Shown: positions 28,366-36,615 of the stretch, piece after piece
Numbering within the stretch: position 1 is the first letter of the stretch
Layout of the letters: every line of letters starts with the position of its first letter
From: Pontibacter korlensis
GTDB lineage: Bacteria > Bacteroidota > Bacteroidia > Cytophagales > Hymenobacteraceae
DNA: 64,000 nt
Direction of reading: 5' to 3'
Assembly: GCF_000973725.1 (NCBI RefSeq)
Contig: NZ_CP009621.1
Span: 4,643,001 to 4,707,000, forward strand
The notes under the pieces: generated by a model
What the model was told of the DNA's origin: nothing
What the model saw: only the letters and a program-made list of their open reading frames with translations
The model's database searches: none
Position numbers and translations under genes: made by a program

Positions 28366-28813
28366 GCCTCACATTATTCATTTGGTTAAGGACTGGGGAA
28401 TCTACAGGCTCATCAAGTATATAATTCAAAAGCACTCCTTGCTTTATGTTTATTACCCTTAGAGGCGTAGTTTGATTTGCAGGTGCACCACGTCCTAGCC
28501 ATCTCAACTAAAGTAGGAGCTTGACAGAATGATGAGAAAGTAATTAATTTCATAATCAATTTCAAAGCCGCCTCGTCAGCATAGTAGACGTTAGAGAACA
28601 GAGAAGGCTCCTCATGATGAGGAGCCTTCTCTGTATATACCCAATTGCACCTACTGTGATGAACAGATAATAAAATGCTATTCATAAATTGACTTTACCG
28701 CACCTCCCCCACCTCAACATCATCACTAATGGCTACCAAACCCTGCTGCAGCAGCTCTATCTTTCCCTTCTATTATGAGGTCCAACTAAAAGATAGAACT
28801 ACAAGTATACCTT
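28366..28813. other. 448-bp intergenic region with hairpin and coding remnant
   Basis: It contains the near-perfect inverted repeat at 28599-28633 and, on the minus strand at 28695-28769, a protein-like tail reading KIELLQQGLVAISDDVEVG with an upstream in-frame stop. The remnant family is not recognised. Nothing else is visible. Confidence 0.4.
28599..28633. terminator. Perfect hairpin downstream of the NHL/IPT gene
   Basis: CAGAGAAGGCTCCTCA pairs with its reverse complement around a short loop. The T-run is weak on both strands, so it may be a stabilising hairpin or a dispersed palindrome rather than an efficient terminator. It shares GGCTCCTCAT with the hairpin at 356-394. Confidence 0.55.
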
Positions 28814-29732
28814 TCACGCGAACCACGTCGCTATTGCACGCATTTCCTTTTCCAGAATTTCCTCTATCATGCTGATCTCTTCAGCATAGATAGTTTTTTT
28901 TGCGCATGCCAAAGTATAGGGTGTTCTCAATGATGCTGTGCCCTTCCCAAAGCAGTTCAATGCTACCGCTGCCCAGCTCCTTCTTAGATAGGAAGTCCGG
29001 TATAACAGCAACGCCTTTGCCGCCACTGATACAGCGAATAATTGAGCTCAGATTAGGCACAATATAGTTTGGTTTGAAATCCGGCCGCTTTCCGAAGTTC
29101 TGATTCCAGAACCGCCTGAGATGCTCCATATCCCCTGTTGTACCATACCAAATTTGCTGTTATAGCCAGTCCTGCATTCCTTCAAGATCATGTAGCTTGA
29201 CCAGTTTCGTAAACTTATGTGTAGGTGTTTTTTCTCCGGATACCAGCACGATTCTCTCTTTGGAAAAAGGTTTATAAGTAAGGTTTTTGTAGTCCCCTTT
29301 CTGCGGTGTCATAATAAGATCCAGTATGCCACTATCTAAATCAGCCAGCATCTGAGGGTAGTCGCCGAACTTGATGATAACGTTGAAAGGAAGTGTAGAC
29401 AAGTAGGGCTCCAATGTAAACTGAAATGTCTCGAAACACATCCCGACGCTGATAGTGGGCCGCTCCTTTTCTGCGCTTTTACAGAATAGCTCCTCAGCAG
29501 CTTCCAGTTTGGTGATCGCCTCCAGAACATAGTTGTAAAGCACCTTGCCACGCTCGGTAGGCACCATTTTACGGGAGGTTCGGTCAAATAATTTATAACC
29601 TACATAGGCCTCTAAAGAGCTCAGGTGTAAGCTAACTCCTGGCTGGGAAATATAGAGCGCTTCTGCTGCTCCTGTCAGAGTACCTGCCTCATATATGGCC
29701 TTAAAGGTCCTGAACCACTCCAAATTTACCAC
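28814..29732 (-). pseudogene. LysR-family transcriptional regulator, broken by a stop and a frameshift
   Basis: The first 190 residues are a standard LysR protein: winged HTH at about 1-60 (WFRTFKAIYEAGTLTGAAEALYIS, in two pieces) then the start of the ligand-binding domain. A TAA at 29160-29162 interrupts the frame after QDWL; the same frame continues as QQIWYGTTGDMEHLRRFW through most of the effector domain. A second lesion, an A8 run (T8 on the plus strand, 28893-28900), shifts the frame; with seven A residues the reading would continue KKTIYAEEISMIEEIL to the stop at 28814. A full protein needs both lesions corrected. It is divergent from a quinone reductase gene that it presumably controlled. 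Confidence 0.8.
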
Positions 29733-29776
29733 AAGCTATCTATAATTACACTGATACAATGGTATAGTTTACCTTA

Positions 29777-29808
29777 TTTTCCAAATAGATCTGCCGCCAG
29801 TAATTTTG
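29777..29808 (+). promoter_or_regulatory. Candidate Bacteroidota promoter for the quinone reductase gene
   Basis: TAATTTTG at 29801-29808 fits the -7 element TAnnTTTG; TTTT at 29777-29780, 20 bp upstream, is a weak match to the -33 TTTG box. The predicted start is some 15 bp before ATG 29831. It lies in the LysR-reductase divergent spacer. Confidence 0.5.
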
Positions 29809-29830
29809 TAGCACAATAAAAGTGAGACAG

Positions 29831-30465
29831 ATGAAAAAGATATTTGTAATTAACAGCGGACAGATCTTCTGCCATTCTGGTGGACGATTCAACACCACCA
29901 TTACTTCTTTAACGATTGATTACTTTACCAATAAAGAAGGCTATGAAGTAAGGTTAACCAACATAAATGAGGAGTATGACCCTGAAGAAGAGGCAGAAAA
30001 TTTCACGTGGGCTGATGTAATCATTTACCACACCCCTGTATGGTGGTTCCAGTTACCACATGGCTTCAAGAAATACATCGACGAAGTATTTACTGCCGGT
30101 CATCAGAAAGGTATCTATCCCAGCGACGGAAGGTCTGCGGACAATCCTGCTGTCAACTATGGAACCGGGGCATGCTCCATGGGAAGGAATATATGCTAAC
30201 CACTTCCTGGAATGCTCCCGAAACAGCTTTTACCTTGCCTGGAGAGTTCTTCATGCAGAAGTCTGTGGACGAGGGGCCACTGTTCGGTTTTCACCGGATG
30301 AACGCTTTTACCGGAATGCAGCCACTGGAGAGCATTCACTTTCATGACGTAGAGAAGAACGCAGACATAAAACGGGACATACAGCGGTATAAGGCTCACC
30401 TGAGCAAGCTGTTTGGAAGAGAAGTAGAAGCCTCAAACCCGTTACAGGCACATGTGATGCGGTAA
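29831..30465 (+). pseudogene. NAD(P)H quinone reductase (MdaB-like flavodoxin fold), frameshifted
   Basis: The first frame (ATG 29831, stop 30199) covers the flavodoxin-like N-terminal half with DVIIYHTPVWWFQLPHGFKKY. The second frame picks up near 30168 and carries the rest: HGKEYMLTTSWNAPETAF, FGFHRMNAFTGMQPLESIHF, ending at 30465. The break is in a GGGG run at 30166-30169 (ACCGGGGCATG); one more G would join YGTG to GMLHGKEYML seamlessly. MdaB-type enzymes use FAD to reduce quinones by two electrons. The rest of the protein is well preserved, so the lesion is recent, or is a base-calling error. The partner LysR gene is also broken. Confidence 0.8.
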
Positions 30466-30581
30466 AGTGATAACGGGGTAAGCAATAGAATACCCCTTTT
30501 AAACGGCTACGTAATCTCTCAGAACTGCCAAGTCCTGGTAGAGGATCACGATTATGCAGTCCTTGAATCTACTATAACAAG

Positions 30582-30613
30582 AAAGCCGCTCCACAGTAAA
30601 TGGAGCGGCTTCT
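30582..30613 (-). terminator. Hairpin terminator between convergent genes
   Basis: GAAAGCCGCTCCA pairs with TGGAGCGGCTTCT, loop CAGTAAA. It lies between the quinone reductase remnant and the convergent PRISE-like gene and could serve both. The core differs at three positions from the hairpin at 1707-1743. Confidence 0.75.
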
Positions 30614-30731
30614 ATATCATGTATCCTAATCAGATTTCCGTTTTGGAAGCTTAGCACAGGCTATTACGGCTGTAGATTATTATGTAGCTTCCTTCAAGAG
30701 ATCTGATGTTAAGATCAGCGCCATAAAGGTT

Positions 30732-31796
30732 CTAGGGAATCAGCCGATCTTTCTGCAGTTGCGCGAACAGGTCGAAAAACGACTCTTCCGTTTGCTGATA
30801 TACAGTGAAGCCTAGCTTGCGGCTCTTTGACATGTCAGTCATGACTTCTATCGGGCGCCCCAGGTCAAGATCAGTATGCCACGGAGAGGCCAATCGATTA
30901 AGATCCGGCTCTACCAGGTTGTGCCGCTCAGCAATCTGCTGCCACAGCGGACCATCGTTGGCCATCTCTGTTTCCAAAGGATGTATAGTGCCGTCGAAAC
31001 CTACATACTCAACACCAAACCAGTTTGCCAGTCGCTTCCAAAGCCATTTCCATCGAAAGGTCTCCCCGTTCACAACGTTAAAAGCTTCGTTATGTGCCGC
31101 CTCAGTTGTGGCTGCCCAAACTAGATGCTTGGCCAGCACCCGCGCATCTGTAACATCAGATAAGCCATTCCATTGTGCTTCAGAACCGGGCCAGCGGAAA
31201 GGACGCCCGCTCTCTTTGCAAATGCTGGCATAGACCGCTAAGGTAGTTCCCAGGTTCATCTGGTTACCTACTGCCTTGCCAATAACTGTATGGGGTCTAT
31301 GGATGCTCCAGGTAAAGTTATCGCGGGCAGCGGCGGCATACACCTCATCTTCCTGGGCATAGTAAAAGTTCTCTATGTCTAACCGGGGCTGCTCCTCGCG
31401 CAAGGGCGTTTCTGGCAGAAAGCCCTCTTTAGCATATGCCTCGAAAGGTCCAAGGTAATGCTTCAGGCCTGTTACCAGGGCCACATGCTGCACCGACTTC
31501 TTCGGGGCCAAAGCATCCAGCAGGTTACGAACCATAGCTGCGTTCACCCTGATGTTTTCGGCCTCTGTTTCCATGCGCATCCAACTTGTGATAAACACAT
31601 GCGTTGGAGCAACCTCAGCCAAGGCTGCTGTTAAGCTTTCTGGGTCTAGCAAATCAGCAGCAACAGGATACATACCATCAACTTTATTTGGGTTGCGAGC
31701 CAACCCGTAGGTGGTCCACCCTTGTGAGATAAGTTCATGAGCCAGGTTGCTCCCTGTTATACCGCTTGCACCTACAATCAATGCAGTTCTATTCAT
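30732..31796 (-). CDS. PRISE-like / extended SDR NAD(P)-dependent reductase
   Basis: The 354-residue protein has an N-terminal Rossmann motif GASGITGSNL (about residues 9-18) and the segments VTGLKHYLGPFEAY, ENFYYAQED and WSIHRPHTVIGKA. These are hallmarks of the progesterone 5-beta-reductase/iridoid synthase-like group, which reduces activated C=C bonds with NADPH and uses the Tyr of the NFYY segment instead of the usual YxxxK. Natural substrates of the bacterial forms are mostly unknown. It is monocistronic. A near-identical N-terminal stub is at the left edge of the window. Confidence 0.85.
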   Translation of the reverse strand: MNRTALIVGASGITGSNLAHELISQGWTTYGLARNPNKVDGMYPVAADLLDPESLTAALAEVAPTHVFITSWMRMETEAENIRVNAAMVRNLLDALAPKKSVQHVALVTGLKHYLGPFEAYAKEGFLPETPLREEQPRLDIENFYYAQEDEVYAAAARDNFTWSIHRPHTVIGKAVGNQMNLGTTLAVYASICKESGRPFRWPGSEAQWNGLSDVTDARVLAKHLVWAATTEAAHNEAFNVVNGETFRWKWLWKRLANWFGVEYVGFDGTIHPLETEMANDGPLWQQIAERHNLVEPDLNRLASPWHTDLDLGRPIEVMTDMSKSRKLGFTVYQQTEESFFDLFAQLQKDRLIP

Positions 31797-32203
31797 ATTT
31801 TTAATCTATTTAAGGTGTATTGCCTCTGAAAGAAGGCTTTTCTACCTGTTAGAAATCAATATCTTATTTGGGGTGAACTACTACTCCCCTACTTGCTGGA
31901 AGTAGTTCACAGTTGCTAAACCTCTGTAGACAGATAAAGTTTAAATTCTGTACTTCTATCACCAAAAGCTAATTTGAACGTTCATTCCATACTCTACTAA
32001 AGCCAAAAGCCACTACAGGTAGTGGCTTTTGGCTTTAGTAGAGTATAACCTAAGCTGCTGCTATGTACTTTCAAATTCATTTTAGAAGACACATAGCAGC
32101 AGCACTTAATAACTTTTTGGAGCGTCCTTTAAATTATAGATAAGTTGATCTTCTTCTAAAGCGATAGCTATATCCTCCTATATTAGGAAATCGGCAGTTA
32201 AAG
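31797..32203. other. 407-bp intergenic region with a long perfect hairpin
   Basis: Upstream region of the PRISE-like gene and downstream region of the SRPBCC gene. The only structure seen is the long inverted repeat at 31991-32044. Confidence 0.4.
31991..32044 (-). terminator. Very long perfect hairpin (25-bp stem)
   Basis: ACTCTACTAAAGCCAAAAG-CCACTA, loop CAGG, then the exact reverse complement. The inner part has the GC stem plus T-tail of a bidirectional terminator; the outer half extends it far beyond the usual stem length. It ends the SRPBCC gene transcript on the minus strand. Confidence 0.75.
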
Positions 32204-32638
32204 CTATTCGCATGTTTCAGTATACTTTTTAAAATTATCCAATATTGCTTGCCACCCACTCTGTTGCATTTCCAGCGGTAAAGTATCTTCTGCCTCAAAA
32301 GTCTCCACTATGTCAGTTGTGCTGCCATTATCCGTAAAAGCAACACTTACTTTTCTACCATCCAATATGGTGTACTCAATTAACTCATGGTCTTTTATGG
32401 AAGTATAAACACCTTCAAAATCAAAACTCATACTGCCATCTTTGGCCGCCATTGTTGTTTGAAACTTGCCTCCTTCCTTTAGGTCATTGTCAGCATATGG
32501 GGCGTGCCATTCATCAGAAGCGAATGCCCAATTTGTGATGTGCTGTGGATCGCTCCAGCATTTCCATACTTTTGCTATTGGTGCAGCTACAGTAGTTTTG
32601 ATAGTAATCGCTGTTCTGTTTTCGACTTCCATACTCAT
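32204..32638 (-). CDS. SRPBCC (AHSA1-type) small ligand-binding protein
   Basis: The 144-residue protein fits the Activator-of-Hsp90-ATPase homologue 1-like START/SRPBCC fold: TTVAAPIAKVWKCWSDPQHI at the N-terminus, GGKFQTTM, FEGVYTSI in the middle and the helix LEMQQSGWQAILDNFKKYTE at the end. Bacterial members bind hydrophobic ligands or act as stress-linked enzymes of unknown reaction. ATG at 32638 or the second Met (32632) is the start. It is divergent from the GlxA-type regulator, which may control it. A possible promoter (TAAGTTTG on the minus strand, 32730-32737) lies 92 bp upstream. Confidence 0.85.
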   Translation of the reverse strand: MSMEVENRTAITIKTTVAAPIAKVWKCWSDPQHITNWAFASDEWHAPYADNDLKEGGKFQTTMAAKDGSMSFDFEGVYTSIKDHELIEYTILDGRKVSVAFTDNGSTTDIVETFEAEDTLPLEMQQSGWQAILDNFKKYTETCE

Positions 32639-32817
32639 CTTTAGTTATAGGTTGAACTACAGTTTATATCAATTTTTATTGTACAGCATTTAATTGATTA
32701 TAAGGAAATTATCCTGAATACCGATAGAACAAACTTAGCAGGATTATTTGATAAACAGCTTGTGCAAAAACGACAAATGGTGGGCGTTTTGCGACAGTAA
32801 ATTCGTATAATAGCTTT

Positions 32818-33816
32818 ATGAAAAAAGTTTCAATCCTAGTTCCCGAATTGTCAGTAATGCAGGCCATTGCAGATCCGCGCTATCTTTTTACTTCTGTTAA
32901 CCAGTTTTTGGCTGCAGCAGGCAAACAGCCGCTCTTTGATGTACAGCTTGTAGGGTATGAAAGTGAGATAAAACTGAACGACGGCCTCTTTACAGTTCAT
33001 CCAGATAAAGTTCTGAAAGAAGTAACGCAAACAAACCTGATCATAATACCTGCGTTAGCTGGAAATATGGAAACCGCTGTGGCTGCAAACCAGAATCTGG
33101 TACCTTGGATTGTGTCACAGTATAACGGTGGCGCCGAGGTGGCATCGCTTTGTGTAGGTGCTTTTTTGTTGGCTTCTACAGGGTTGTTGTCCGGCAAAAA
33201 ATGTTCTACCCACTGGAATTTTGCGAATAAGTTCAGGGAAATGTTTCCGGATGTAGAAGTGGTAGATGGAAGTATAGTGACTGAGGAAAACCGCTTATAC
33301 TCTAGTGGTGGTGCCAGTTCTTATTGGAACCTGCTGCTGCACTTGGTTGAGAAGTACACAGACCGCGAGACGGCCATACTTGCCTCTAAATATTTTGCCA
33401 TCGACATAGACAGGAATAGCCAAGCTGCCTTTGCTTTGTTCCAGGGGCAGAAAGATCATAACGATGCAGCCATAAAAACAGCTCAAGAGTACATTGAAAG
33501 CAATTACTATGACAAAATAACAGTAGACCAGTTAGCTGAAAAAGTTTGTATTGGCCGCCGCAGCTTCGAGCGCCGTTTCCATAAAGCCACTAAAAACTCT
33601 GTGCTTGAGTATGTGCAACGCGTAAAGATTGAAGCCGCCAAACGTAGTATTGAGACCAGTAGAAAGAACATAAATGAAGTAATGTTTGAAGTTGGCTACA
33701 CTGACACGAAAGCTTTCCGGACAGTTTTCAAAAAACTAACAGGACTTACACCTGTAGAATATCGGAATAAGTATAATAAGTTAGCCCAAAAGAAGGTACC
33801 CCTAACAGTGACCTAA
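32818..33816 (+). CDS. GlxA-family transcriptional regulator (DJ-1/PfpI + AraC HTH)
   Basis: The 332-residue protein has a DJ-1/PfpI-like domain (about 3-190; ASLCVGAFLLASTGLLSG holds the nucleophile-elbow Cys) and a C-terminal AraC HTH pair (about 215-320; TVDQLAEKVCIGRRSFERRF and a second helix-turn-helix ending FKKLTGLTPVEYRNKY). The N-terminal domain is thought to sense metabolites without enzymatic activity. The start MKKVSILVPE is typical of the family, which fixes the ATG at 32818. It is divergent from the AHSA1-type gene with a 179-bp spacer. Confidence 0.92.
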   Translation: MKKVSILVPELSVMQAIADPRYLFTSVNQFLAAAGKQPLFDVQLVGYESEIKLNDGLFTVHPDKVLKEVTQTNLIIIPALAGNMETAVAANQNLVPWIVSQYNGGAEVASLCVGAFLLASTGLLSGKKCSTHWNFANKFREMFPDVEVVDGSIVTEENRLYSSGGASSYWNLLLHLVEKYTDRETAILASKYFAIDIDRNSQAAFALFQGQKDHNDAAIKTAQEYIESNYYDKITVDQLAEKVCIGRRSFERRFHKATKNSVLEYVQRVKIEAAKRSIETSRKNINEVMFEVGYTDTKAFRTVFKKLTGLTPVEYRNKYNKLAQKKVPLTVT

Positions 33817-34224
33817 AGTATGACCAGTGATTTTTTCAGCTGTTCATTTCTTTAAAATCAGGTATAAACGATCTCGTCATTTATACAGATAATTGCGCCA
33901 GAGCTTCATCTCGTAATGCAGGTATAATCTTCAAAGCCACAAACATTTTCTTTCTCCAGTTTTGTAGTATTGTGACAAGTGCACATATAGCCCATCTGTA
34001 CTGTGACTTTCTACTAATCCTACATCTACCTTCACGTGCTCCCTTCCCTGCGTGACAGCCAAACAGTAGTAGTAATAAGAACTGAAGAGACTGATTCTTT
34101 AAAAATTGTACATAGGCAGTAAAACAATGTATAGTACAGCAAAAACTATATATTTTATCTTATTTCCACACTTGGATATTTATATTTCGTAGTGATTAAT
34201 AGAAGCGAAAGAAGAGTAACTTCT
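33817..34224. other. About 400 bp without a supported gene
   Basis: A 21-codon minus-strand frame at 33881-33946 (MFVALKIIPALRDEALAQLSV) is protein-like but too short to name. No terminator for the GlxA-type gene is seen. Confidence 0.3.
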
Positions 34225-35027
34225 ATTAAGATCATGTTCCAATCCATTTAGTGAGACTCAAAGAGCAGATTCTTATGATTGAGCAAAGGGAAATCTTTCG
34301 ATTGAAAATCGCTGAACTTGAATGAGAGTTAACAGGAATGGAAAGAGAGCTTGAAATAGAAGCTGCTTTGGAAAGAGTACGTGCAAGAGCTTTGAGCATG
34401 CATAACACATTTGAATTAAGTGCTGTGTTGTCTGTTCTTTTTGAGCAATATGATATTCTAGGCATTTGCCCGGTGTTCTCCCATCTTACACTTTTCGATA
34501 CAGAAAACAACAAGTTCTCCTTTAGAACAACGGGAAGAGATGGCCAACGTGTGCAGGCAGAGCAGAGAATTGACATAGACGCAATAGATGCCTGGAAAGA
34601 CAGCGTAGAGAACTGGAAGAAAGGAGGTCCAAACCAGGTAAACACTCATATGTATCCTAAAGAGATACTTCCCCAGGTGTTTCAGTTATTCCATGAGATC
34701 CTTTCAGTAATACCTGCAGAAGCCAGATATTACCCGGAAGATTTTCCTGAAGGAGTATTTATTACCCAAGGTTACTGCAGATTTGGCTACGTAGGGTTCG
34801 GCCATAACAGGCCAGCAACAGAAGAAGAGAAAGTTGTTGTAAGAAAGATGGCTGTTGAGTTTGAAAGGTTATACCAACGCTTTATCGACTTGCAAAGAGC
34901 AGAAGCTCAAATAAAAGAAGCTCAGGTTGAGGCTTCGCTGGAACGGCTAAGGGCACGAACCATGGCGATGCACAGCAGCGATGATGTGTTTATTCATAAG
35001 GCTTTTATTATGCAGCATATTAAATAA
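34225..35027 (+). pseudogene. Fragment of a coiled-coil/GAF-type sensor protein
   Basis: The open frame 34338-35027 (229 residues) contains two copies of the linker found in Bacteroidota sensor kinases: EAALERVRARALSMHNTFEL at its start and EASLERLRARTMAMHSSDDV near its end, flanking a GAF-like sensor segment. The same frame extends upstream as LKEQILMIEQREIFRLKIAE and is cut by TGA at 34322-34324. After the second linker the sequence breaks off (FIHKAFIMQHIK), where the next GAF or kinase domain should start. The piece lacks HisKA and ATPase domains. It is probably a relic of a multidomain kinase rather than a functional gene. Confidence 0.6.
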
Positions 35028-35127
35028 GCTCAGCTACTAAGATAACTGCGCAAAACAGAGCAGAAGCAGTATGTGAAGTAGGCTAGTGATTCACTACAAT
35101 GTGCCTGTATTTTACGCAACTTAAACC

Positions 35128-35694
35128 ATGCGCAACTCCCTCAAAAGTCTGCTGTTGGGTATAACCCTGCTGTCAAGTATAAGCTCCTGCGATAAAGATT
35201 CTGAGCTAAGCCTGCCGCCTGCTACCCAGGATGGTCGCAATACCCTGGGCTTTAAAGCCAATGGCAAGATATGGGTAAACCACGGCGACATTTGCAATTG
35301 GTCCGTTTGTGAAGATAATGTAGTAGAAGGAAGGCTCCATAAGAACGTAGACGGAAGTTATACCCTGGTATTGCAGGCCTACTACAATAATAAGAGTAAG
35401 AACATCTCGCAGCTGTTCACACTTACTGCCTACCAGGTAAGCAAGCCCGGCACCTATACGTTAACAGATGCCCATGAGGACCACACCAGCCTGGTGATAG
35501 ACTCCTTAAAAAACAATTTTTACCATACTGGTGCCCCTGATTCAGAAATGACGCTGCGGGTTACGCGCCTCGATACGGTTAACCACGTGGTGTCCGGCAC
35601 TTTCGAAGGCAGGCTTGGGCATTATAATGATGCAGCTAAAACGATAACAATAACCGACGGCCGCTTCGACACAAAGCTTACTTACAGTTGGTAA
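35128..35694 (+). CDS. Small lipoprotein, DUF6252-like
   Basis: The 188-residue protein has a lipoprotein signal peptide (SSISSC, Cys21) and a compact beta-rich domain ending GTFEGRLGHYNDAAKTITIT then DGRFDTKLTYSW. The GTF-G-x-L plus ITDGRFD ending is typical of DUF6252-type Bacteroidota lipoproteins, whose function is unknown. Two Cys in CNWSVCE (about residues 55-60) may form a disulfide. It stands alone between a sensor remnant and the LuxR-type regulator, convergent with the latter. Family assignment is from memory of the end motif. Confidence 0.7.
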   Translation: MRNSLKSLLLGITLLSSISSCDKDSELSLPPATQDGRNTLGFKANGKIWVNHGDICNWSVCEDNVVEGRLHKNVDGSYTLVLQAYYNNKSKNISQLFTLTAYQVSKPGTYTLTDAHEDHTSLVIDSLKNNFYHTGAPDSEMTLRVTRLDTVNHVVSGTFEGRLGHYNDAAKTITITDGRFDTKLTYSW

Positions 35695-35775
35695 GAACCT
35701 CTTGCTACATGCCAACTGTAAATTAAAGCTCCAAGGGTGACGTAAAGTGTAAGGCTGGGGTTGCTACAGCACTGG

Positions 35776-36420
35776 CTAGTGCAGCTTTACTATACCAAGG
35801 TCCAAGGCTTTTACAATAAGCTCGGCCGGTGATTTAATGTTGAGCTTGCGCAGAATGTTTTTTCGGTGGGAGTTAATCGTGTGCGGGCTCAGGAAAAGCT
35901 TATCTGCTATTTCTATGGAAGATTTGCCTGCCGCAATCAGCTGTATGATCTCTATTTCGCGGGGGCTTAAGTTTGTTGCCACAGCAACAGGCTCAGGAGT
36001 AGCTGCTTCTGACAAAATTACCTCCAGCACTTTGCTGCACATAAACTTCTCTCCCCTGGCGGTTGCTCTTACTGCATTAATTAGTTCCTGCTCACCGCAC
36101 TCCTTCAGTATGTAGCTACAAACTCCATACTTCAGCGCCTCCATTACCACGGGCCTTTCCGGGTCTTTGGTGATAGCTAAGATTTTACTCCCGGGCGCTG
36201 TTTGCCTGAGCGAAATCACATCCTGCACGCAAAAATGCTCAGGTCCATTACAATCTATCGTGATTACATCAGGCTTTAAATCCTGGGCAATCTCAAGTAA
36301 ATCTGAGGCTGCATTAACCTCACCCAACACCTGGATATCTTCCTGCTCTGCCAGCAGCATAACGAGGCCTTTCCTGATAAGCAGGTTAGCTTCGGCTATA
36401 AGCACGGATATCTGATTCAT
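35776..36420 (-). CDS. NarL/FixJ-type response regulator (REC + LuxR HTH)
   Basis: The 214-residue protein has a receiver domain (1-120) with phospho-acceptor Asp56 (DVITID) and Lys105 region (YILKE), and a C-terminal LuxR HTH (about 148-210, LSPREIEIIQLIAAGKSSIEI). The acidic pocket normally reads DD or ED at residues 10-11; here it is Glu10-Ala11, so one metal ligand is missing and phosphorylation may be weak. No kinase gene is adjacent. A perfect 23-bp palindrome lies at 36471-36493, 51 bp upstream, and matches the box before the siderophore receptor gene, so control by iron or another metal is likely. Confidence 0.9.
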   Translation of the reverse strand: MNQISVLIAEANLLIRKGLVMLLAEQEDIQVLGEVNAASDLLEIAQDLKPDVITIDCNGPEHFCVQDVISLRQTAPGSKILAITKDPERPVVMEALKYGVCSYILKECGEQELINAVRATARGEKFMCSKVLEVILSEAATPEPVAVATNLSPREIEIIQLIAAGKSSIEIADKLFLSPHTINSHRKNILRKLNIKSPAELIVKALDLGIVKLH

Positions 36421-36470
36421 GAGCAGCTGAGTGTTGTCTGTAAATCTGTTTACTAGACTGGAATGCTAAA

Positions 36471-36493
36471 TTATTTAGATTAAATCTAAATAA
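36471..36493 (-). promoter_or_regulatory. Perfect 23-bp palindromic operator, iron-box-like
   Basis: TTATTTAGATT, a central A, then the exact reverse complement. Its form is like sites of Fur/Irr or DtxR-type metal repressors (TTTAGA...TCTAAA). A second copy lies at 40181-40203. The sequence is seen directly; the regulator identity is inference. Confidence 0.65.
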
Positions 36494-36615
36494 CAAGCAT
36501 TATATACGACAAAGCAGCTGCAACAGTATTAAATCTCGATAATATTGGAAAGTACGTTCTGAGACCTAAGATCCTTTTCAGAGGATATAGCGATCAAAGA
36601 CATGCTACCTTTCAG

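Noticed and set aside
28413..28685. Minus-strand 90-codon frame after the NHL/IPT gene
   Set aside because: It runs through the perfect hairpin and has no protein-like features.
32812..32819. TAGCTTTA with a TTTG box 19 bp upstream before the GlxA-type gene
   Set aside because: It would place the transcription start inside the gene although the N-terminus is conserved, so chance is likelier.
33881..33946. Short minus-strand frame MFVALKIIPALRDEALAQLSV
   Set aside because: Too short to support, with no partner frame upstream.
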